Shown here: piece by piece, positions 59,890 through 64,000 of the stretch | Layout: the number at the start of each line of letters is the position of its first letter | How positions within the stretch are numbered: position 1 is the first letter of the stretch | Assembly (NCBI RefSeq): GCF_004216695.1 | Contig: NZ_SGXC01000004.1 | Location: forward strand, 62,001 to 126,000 | Reading direction: 5' to 3' | DNA length: 64,000 nucleotides | Origin: Pigmentiphaga kullae | GTDB taxonomy: Bacteria; Pseudomonadota; Gammaproteobacteria; Burkholderiales; Burkholderiaceae_B | Translations under genes and position numbers: made by a program | Notes under the pieces: generated by a model | Databases searched by the model: none | What the model saw: the letters and a program-made list of their open reading frames with translations, nothing else | Told to the model about the DNA's origin: nothing

Positions 59890-61632
59890 TCAGTTCGCCT
59901 GCGCCAGCCGGGCCAGGGTGGCGGCCAGCGCCTCGCCCACGGGGATCTTGGCGGCGGCTTCGTCGCCGCGCCCCTGGAGCTCGATCTGTCCGTCCTTCAG
60001 TCCACGGTCGCCGATGGTGACGCGGACCGGCACGCCGATCAGCTCCCAGTCGGCGAACATCACGCCGGGCCGCTCGTCGCGGTCGTCCAGGATCGCGTCG
60101 ACGCCAGCTTCCCTCAGACCCTCGTAGAGCCTGGTCGCGGCCTCGCGCACCGCTTCGCTCTTGCCCCAGCCCACCGGGCAGACCACCACTTCGAACGGCG
60201 CCAGCGCGCGCGGCCAGATGATGCCGCGGGCGTCGTGGTGCTGCTCGATCGCGGCGCCCAGCAGGCGCGTGACGCCGATGCCGTAGCAGCCCATCTGCAG
60301 CAGCGCGGGCTTGCCGGTCTCGTCCAGGTAGGTGGCCTTGAGCGCCTCGGAATACTTGGTGCCCAGGAAGAATACGTGGCCGACCTCGATCCCGCGCTGG
60401 ATCGCCAGCGGGCCGCTGCCGTCGGGCGACGGATCGCCGTCGACGACGTTGCGCAGGTCGGCCACCAGGTCGGGCTCGGGCAGGTCGCGGCCCCAGTTCA
60501 CCCCCACGTAGTGGTGGTCGGCCTGGTTGGCACCCGTGACGAAGTCGTGCAGGTTGGCCACGGTGCGGTCGGCCACCACCTTGACCGGCTTGGCGGTGCC
60601 CACGGGCCCGATGAAGCCGGGCACGCAGCCGAAGTGATCGACGATCTCGGCGTCGGTGGCGAAGCGGTAGCCATGGTCCAGGCCGGGGATCTTGCCGGCC
60701 TTGATCTCGTTCAGTTCATGGTCGGCGCGCAGCAGCAGCAGCCAGATCTGGACCGGCTTGCCGGCTTCTTCCGGCTCGACCGCCAGCGCGAGGGACTTCA
60801 CGTGGCTGGCCAGCGGCAGGCCCAGCAGTTCGGACACGGCCTCGCACTTGGTGGCGCCGGGGGTGGGGGCTTTCTCCAGCGTCCGGCCGGGGGCCGCGCG
60901 CCGGGCGACCAGGCAGGGCGCCTCGGCCAGCTCGATGTTGGCGGCGTACTGGGTGGCGGGGTTGTAGACGATGAGGTCCTCGCCAGTGTCGGCGATGACC
61001 TGGAATTCATGGCTGCGCGTGCCGCCGATGGAGCCGGTGTCGGCCGCCACGGCGCGGAAGGTCAGGCCCATGCGGGCGAAGATGCGCATGTACGCGTCGT
61101 ACATGGCGTCGTAGCTTTTCTGGGCGCCGGCTTCGTCGCGGTCGAAGGAATAGGCGTCCTTCATCGTGAACTCGCGGCCCCGCATGACGCCGAAGCGCGG
61201 CCGGCGCTCGTCGCGGAACTTGGTCTGGATGTGGTAGAAATTCTTGGGAAGCTGGCGCCAGCTGTGGATCTCGTTGCGGGCGATGTCGGTGATGACTTCT
61301 TCCGAGGTCGGCTGCAGCACGAAATCGCGGCCGTGGCGGTCCTTCATGCGCAGCAGCTCGGGGCCGTACTGCTCCCAGCGGCCCGACTCCATCCACAGTT
61401 CGGCGGGCTGCACGACCGGCATCAGCAGCTCGAGCGCGCCGGCGCGGTTCATTTCCTCGCGGATGATGGCCTCGACCTTGCGGATGACGCGCAGGCCGAT
61501 GGGCATGTAGTTATAGATGCCGCCGGCCAGCTTGCGGATCATGCCCGCGCGGGTCATGAGCTGGTGGCTGACGATCTCGGCGTCGGACGGTGCTTCCTTG
61601 AGGGTGCCGATATGGAACTGCGATGCGCGCAT
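59890..61632 (-). CDS. proS: Prolyl-tRNA synthetase (bacterial type, with editing domain)
   Basis: This protein of about 580 residues starts [19 protein letters not shown]. It has class II motif 2 ([17 protein letters not shown]), the inserted INS/YbaK editing domain (about residues 230-390) and motif 3 ([17 protein letters not shown]), and a C-terminal anticodon-binding domain. It charges tRNA-Pro; one such tRNA is encoded at 63044. The start could be ATG at 61632 or GTG at 61644; neither has a clear ribosome binding site. Confidence 0.96.
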   Translation of the reverse strand: MRASQFHIGTLKEAPSDAEIVSHQLMTRAGMIRKLAGGIYNYMPIGLRVIRKVEAIIREEMNRAGALELLMPVVQPAELWMESGRWEQYGPELLRMKDRHGRDFVLQPTSEEVITDIARNEIHSWRQLPKNFYHIQTKFRDERRPRFGVMRGREFTMKDAYSFDRDEAGAQKSYDAMYDAYMRIFARMGLTFRAVAADTGSIGGTRSHEFQVIADTGEDLIVYNPATQYAANIELAEAPCLVARRAAPGRTLEKAPTPGATKCEAVSELLGLPLASHVKSLALAVEPEEAGKPVQIWLLLLRADHELNEIKAGKIPGLDHGYRFATDAEIVDHFGCVPGFIGPVGTAKPVKVVADRTVANLHDFVTGANQADHHYVGVNWGRDLPEPDLVADLRNVVDGDPSPDGSGPLAIQRGIEVGHVFFLGTKYSEALKATYLDETGKPALLQMGCYGIGVTRLLGAAIEQHHDARGIIWPRALAPFEVVVCPVGWGKSEAVREAATRLYEGLREAGVDAILDDRDERPGVMFADWELIGVPVRVTIGDRGLKDGQIELQGRGDEAAAKIPVGEALAATLARLAQAN

Positions 61633-61715
61633 TGCGGTGCTCACGTGGGTGGATACGGGTTCGGCCCCCTGGGCCTATAATTGACTCAATTGTATGAGAA
61701 TCGCTGGGGTGGCTC

Positions 61716-62285
61716 ATGCTGGATCGTGAAGGTTACCGTCCCAACGTCGGCATCATCCTCGTCAACCAGAAGAACGAGGTCTTCTGGGGCAAGCGCGTCA
61801 ACGAACATTCCTGGCAGTTTCCGCAGGGCGGCATCAAGCATGGTGAAAGCCCCGTCCAGGCGATGTTCCGCGAGCTCCACGAAGAAGTGGGCCTGCGGCC
61901 CGAGCATGTCCGCATATTGGGTAGAACACGCGACTGGTTGCGCTATAACGTGCCCGATCACTTCGTCAGACGCGAATGGCGGGGGCACTACAAAGGTCAG
62001 AAGCAGATCTGGTTCCTGCTTCGCATGCAGGGACGCGATTGCGACGTCTGCCTGCGGGCCTCGTCGCATCCGGAGTTCGATGCGTGGCGCTGGAGTTCCT
62101 ACTGGGTCCCGCTGGAATCGGTCATCGAATTCAAGCGCGACGTGTATACGCTGGCCCTGAACGAGCTTGCGGTCGTGCTCTTCCGCCGCAACCACGAGAC
62201 CCGGTACCTGCGCCAGCACATCGGTTCGCACCGGCGCGGCCAGGGTGAACCGGCGCCCCTGTCCAACGAAGCGCCCGAGGTCTGA
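61716..62285 (+). CDS. rppH: RNA pyrophosphohydrolase
   Basis: This 189-residue Nudix protein begins [16 protein letters not shown] and has the complete Nudix box at residues 38-60 (GG, E44, RE, EE). The [12 protein letters not shown] start is diagnostic of RppH. It removes pyrophosphate from the 5' end of mRNAs and triggers RNase E decay. It is divergent from proS; TATAAT at 61676-61681 may be its -10. The C-terminal tail after residue 165 is an unstructured extension. Confidence 0.96.
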   Translation: MLDREGYRPNVGIILVNQKNEVFWGKRVNEHSWQFPQGGIKHGESPVQAMFRELHEEVGLRPEHVRILGRTRDWLRYNVPDHFVRREWRGHYKGQKQIWFLLRMQGRDCDVCLRASSHPEFDAWRWSSYWVPLESVIEFKRDVYTLALNELAVVLFRRNHETRYLRQHIGSHRRGQGEPAPLSNEAPEV

Positions 62286-62286
62286 G

Positions 62287-62309
62287 CCCCCGCCACCCCC
62301 TGGCGGGGG
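62287..62309 (+). terminator. Terminator-like hairpin after rppH
   Basis: CCCCCGCCA and TGGCGGGGG pair perfectly around CCCCC, two bases after the stop. The T-run is short. Confidence 0.6.
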
Positions 62310-62352
62310 TTCGGGTATCGTGTCGGGTGCAACCTGTATATGGAAAACACTT

Positions 62353-62967
62353 ATGCCTAGTCAGTTCGCCGGGGCGCGGCCTCGTCCCGCCCGCCGGGCC
62401 CTGCGTGCCGCCGCCTGGGCCGGCGCCGGATGCCTGGCCCTGTTACTCGCCGCCTGCGGCAGCCAGCCGCGCGGCGAGGGCAACTACCTGCTGGACGACA
62501 TCGATGCCCAGCGCACCCTGCCCGACGCCGGCTGGGAAGCCCTGAAGTCGGAACTGCCGCCGGTGCCCACCGATGCCGACGTGCTGCCGGTCGAAAACCT
62601 GTCGCGCAACGAGCGTTTCCGCTTCGGCGTGGATCCGCGCTCGATCCAGATCGCTCCTGGCCTGATCGTGCGCTACACGCTGCGCGCGGTCAGCGACATG
62701 GGGGCCGAGAACATCTCGTACGAATCGGTCCGCTGCGGCACGCGAGAATGGCGCACCGTGGCCCTGTACCGGCCCGGCGCCGGCTGGCAGCGCCCGGTGC
62801 ACGACGAATGGCGTCCCTTGCTGCCCAATACGATCCAGCACGTGCTGCGCAATGGCGTGCTGTGCTCGGGCGGCGGTCCGGCCGGCGCCAAGGCGTCGGA
62901 CCTGGCCTACCGCGTACGCCACTGGGACCGCTACGCCGACGCCATGGCGGGCCGCAACACGCAGTAG
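62353..62967 (+). CDS. CNP1-like family lipoprotein
   Basis: This 204-residue protein has a lipoprotein signal peptide (WAGAGCLALLLAAC) and a CNP1-like domain with RFRFGVDPRSIQIAPGLIVRY and the SYESVRCGTREWR stretch. The family is found mainly in beta-proteobacteria and has no established role. It lies downstream of rppH on the same strand but behind a hairpin, so it may have its own promoter. Confidence 0.88.
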   Translation: MPSQFAGARPRPARRALRAAAWAGAGCLALLLAACGSQPRGEGNYLLDDIDAQRTLPDAGWEALKSELPPVPTDADVLPVENLSRNERFRFGVDPRSIQIAPGLIVRYTLRAVSDMGAENISYESVRCGTREWRTVALYRPGAGWQRPVHDEWRPLLPNTIQHVLRNGVLCSGGGPAGAKASDLAYRVRHWDRYADAMAGRNTQ

Positions 62968-62986
62968 GGGCGGGCAAAAACAAAAA

Positions 62987-63006
62987 CGCACAGCCTGGGC
63001 TGTGCG
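62987..63006 (-). terminator. Rho-independent terminator for the tRNA-Pro transcript
   Basis: CGCACAG and CTGTGCG pair around CCTGGG. On the minus strand the stem is followed by TTTTTGTTTTTG, a good U-tract, so it ends the tRNA transcript and possibly ispB read-through. Confidence 0.8.
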
Positions 63007-63043
63007 CTTGCGTGCCTGATTACAGGCTTGTCGACCAGATCAA

Positions 63044-63120
<77 letters not shown>

Positions 63121-63182
63121 ACTTGTCGGTCCGGCCTGCCGGATACGGGCTGTACAACTTGCCCGGCAGGCCGTCTTTCTTT

Positions 63183-64000
63183 TCAGCGATCTCGGTTGAT
63201 CGCGAAAGCGCAGAATTCTAGCAGAGAATCCCGGAAAGCGGAAACGGGGTAGGTGGAAATCGCCGCGACCGCCGCATCCGCCTCGATCCGGGCCCGGGCG
63301 CGGGTGTAGTCCAGGGCGTCCGATTCCCGGATGGCGGCGGCGACCGCGACGAAATCGCCTTCGCCGTTCTCGATGGCGGTGCGCACCAGCGTCTGCTGCG
63401 CCGGCGTGCCCACGTCCAGCAGGCGGATCAGCGGCAGCGTGGGCTTGCCCTCGCGCAGGTCGTCGCCCAGGTTCTTGCCCAACGCCTCGGCCTCGCCGCT
63501 GTAGTCCAGCACGTCGTCGATCAACTGGAACGCCGTGCCGGCGCGGCGGCCGTATTCCGCCGCCGCGGCTTCCTGCTCGGGCGTGGCGCCCGCCAGCACC
63601 GCGGCCAGCTGGGCCGAGGCCTCGAACAGCCGGGCGGTCTTGTAGCGCACCACCTGCAGGTAGCGTTCTTCGGTCACCAGGGGGTCGTGCACGTTCAGCA
63701 GTTGCAGTACCTCGCCCTCGGCAATGACGTTGGTGGCGTCGGCCAGGATCTGCATGACGCGGACCGAGCCGGTCTCGACCATCATCTGGAACGAGCGGGA
63801 ATGCAGGAAGTCGCCCACCAGCACGCTGGCGGCGTTGCCGAAGACCGCGTTGGCCGTGGCGCGGCCCCGCCGCAGCGCCGATTCGTCGACCACGTCGTCG
63901 TGCAGCAGCGTGGCCGTATGGATGAATTCCACCACCGCGGCCAGCAGATGATGCTGTTGCCCCTCGTAACCCAGCGCCCGGGCGACCATCAGCAGCAGGG
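63183..64000 (-). CDS. ispB: All-trans polyprenyl (octaprenyl) diphosphate synthase (5' end cut by window)
   Basis: The C-terminal 272 or so residues are visible. The first aspartate-rich motif is in TATLLHDDVVDES and the second is FQLIDDVLDYSG, with FLHSRSFQMMVETGS and the GKNLGDDLREGKPTLPLI region typical of IspB. It makes the side chain of ubiquinone by adding isoprene units to farnesyl diphosphate. The reading frame continues past the right edge. The tRNA-Pro gene lies 62 bp downstream on the same strand. Confidence 0.94.
   Translation of the reverse strand, partial: LLLMVARALGYEGQQHHLLAAVVEFIHTATLLHDDVVDESALRRGRATANAVFGNAASVLVGDFLHSRSFQMMVETGSVRVMQILADATNVIAEGEVLQLLNVHDPLVTEERYLQVVRYKTARLFEASAQLAAVLAGATPEQEAAAAEYGRRAGTAFQLIDDVLDYSGEAEALGKNLGDDLREGKPTLPLIRLLDVGTPAQQTLVRTAIENGEGDFVAVAAAIRESDALDYTRARARIEADAAVAAISTYPVSAFRDSLLEFCAFAINRDR

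Overview
The window is a high-GC chromosomal segment of a beta-proteobacterium, most likely Bordetella or a close Alcaligenaceae relative (Achromobacter). The pointers are a lysine/alanine-repeat histone H1-like gene beside nrdAB, three orphan TctC/Bug solute-binding proteins, a Burkholderiales-type porin, and housekeeping genes typical of the group. No insertion sequence, prophage, integrase or CRISPR array was seen. The two ends cut genes: an FCD-domain regulator at the left and a polyprenyl synthase (ispB) at the right.

Region 1 (1-23747) is a large accessory catabolic island. It holds a two-subunit benzoate-type Rieske dioxygenase (3626-5550) and two paralogous one-subunit Rieske oxygenases of the phthalate 4,5-dioxygenase/VanA type (8851-10128 and 17178-18446). 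Around them are a Rieske ferredoxin, a VanB-type reductase, a ThDP-dependent enzyme, an FMN alpha-hydroxyacid oxidase, a GST, an SDR, a D-2-hydroxyacid dehydrogenase, a porin and a TctC protein. The last operon (18519-23747) combines a LigJ-like amidohydrolase, a CobW-family GTPase, a LigB-family extradiol dioxygenase and three consecutive RraA/HMG-aldolase-like proteins. Together this looks like aromatic-acid uptake, ring hydroxylation or O-demethylation, meta-cleavage, hydration and aldol cleavage to central metabolites. The substrate cannot be read from sequence. Six copies of one operator-like motif (core AC[A/T]GTATG[C/A]G) sit in front of five transcription units, so most of the island looks like one regulon. 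A different 15-bp AT palindrome flanks an internal gntR gene on both sides and would control the second oxygenase and the TctC gene.

Region 2 (23752-29056) is housekeeping: mgtE, mtgA, aroE, a TonB-like protein and a D-2-hydroxyacid dehydrogenase. Region 3 (29117-34017) is a second small catabolic cluster: a VOC protein, TctC, FAD monooxygenase, alpha/beta hydrolase, RidA-family protein and a GntR regulator.

Region 4 (34057-64000) is core genome. It carries an RNase II-type exonuclease, YqiA-like esterase, mpl, a TlpA-like protein, aroQ-accB-accC-prmA, a zinc-ribbon protein, a PfkB kinase, a glycine-zipper lipoprotein, yggT, the histone-like gene, nrdAB with two NrdR boxes over the promoter, and ampD. 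It continues with a CcsA-like protein, ffh, an MCE/Mla-type lipid ABC transporter operon, an orphan TctC, proS, rppH, a CNP1-like lipoprotein, tRNA-Pro(CGG) and ispB. Structured intergenic DNA worth attention lies at 46494-46565 and 47297-47337.
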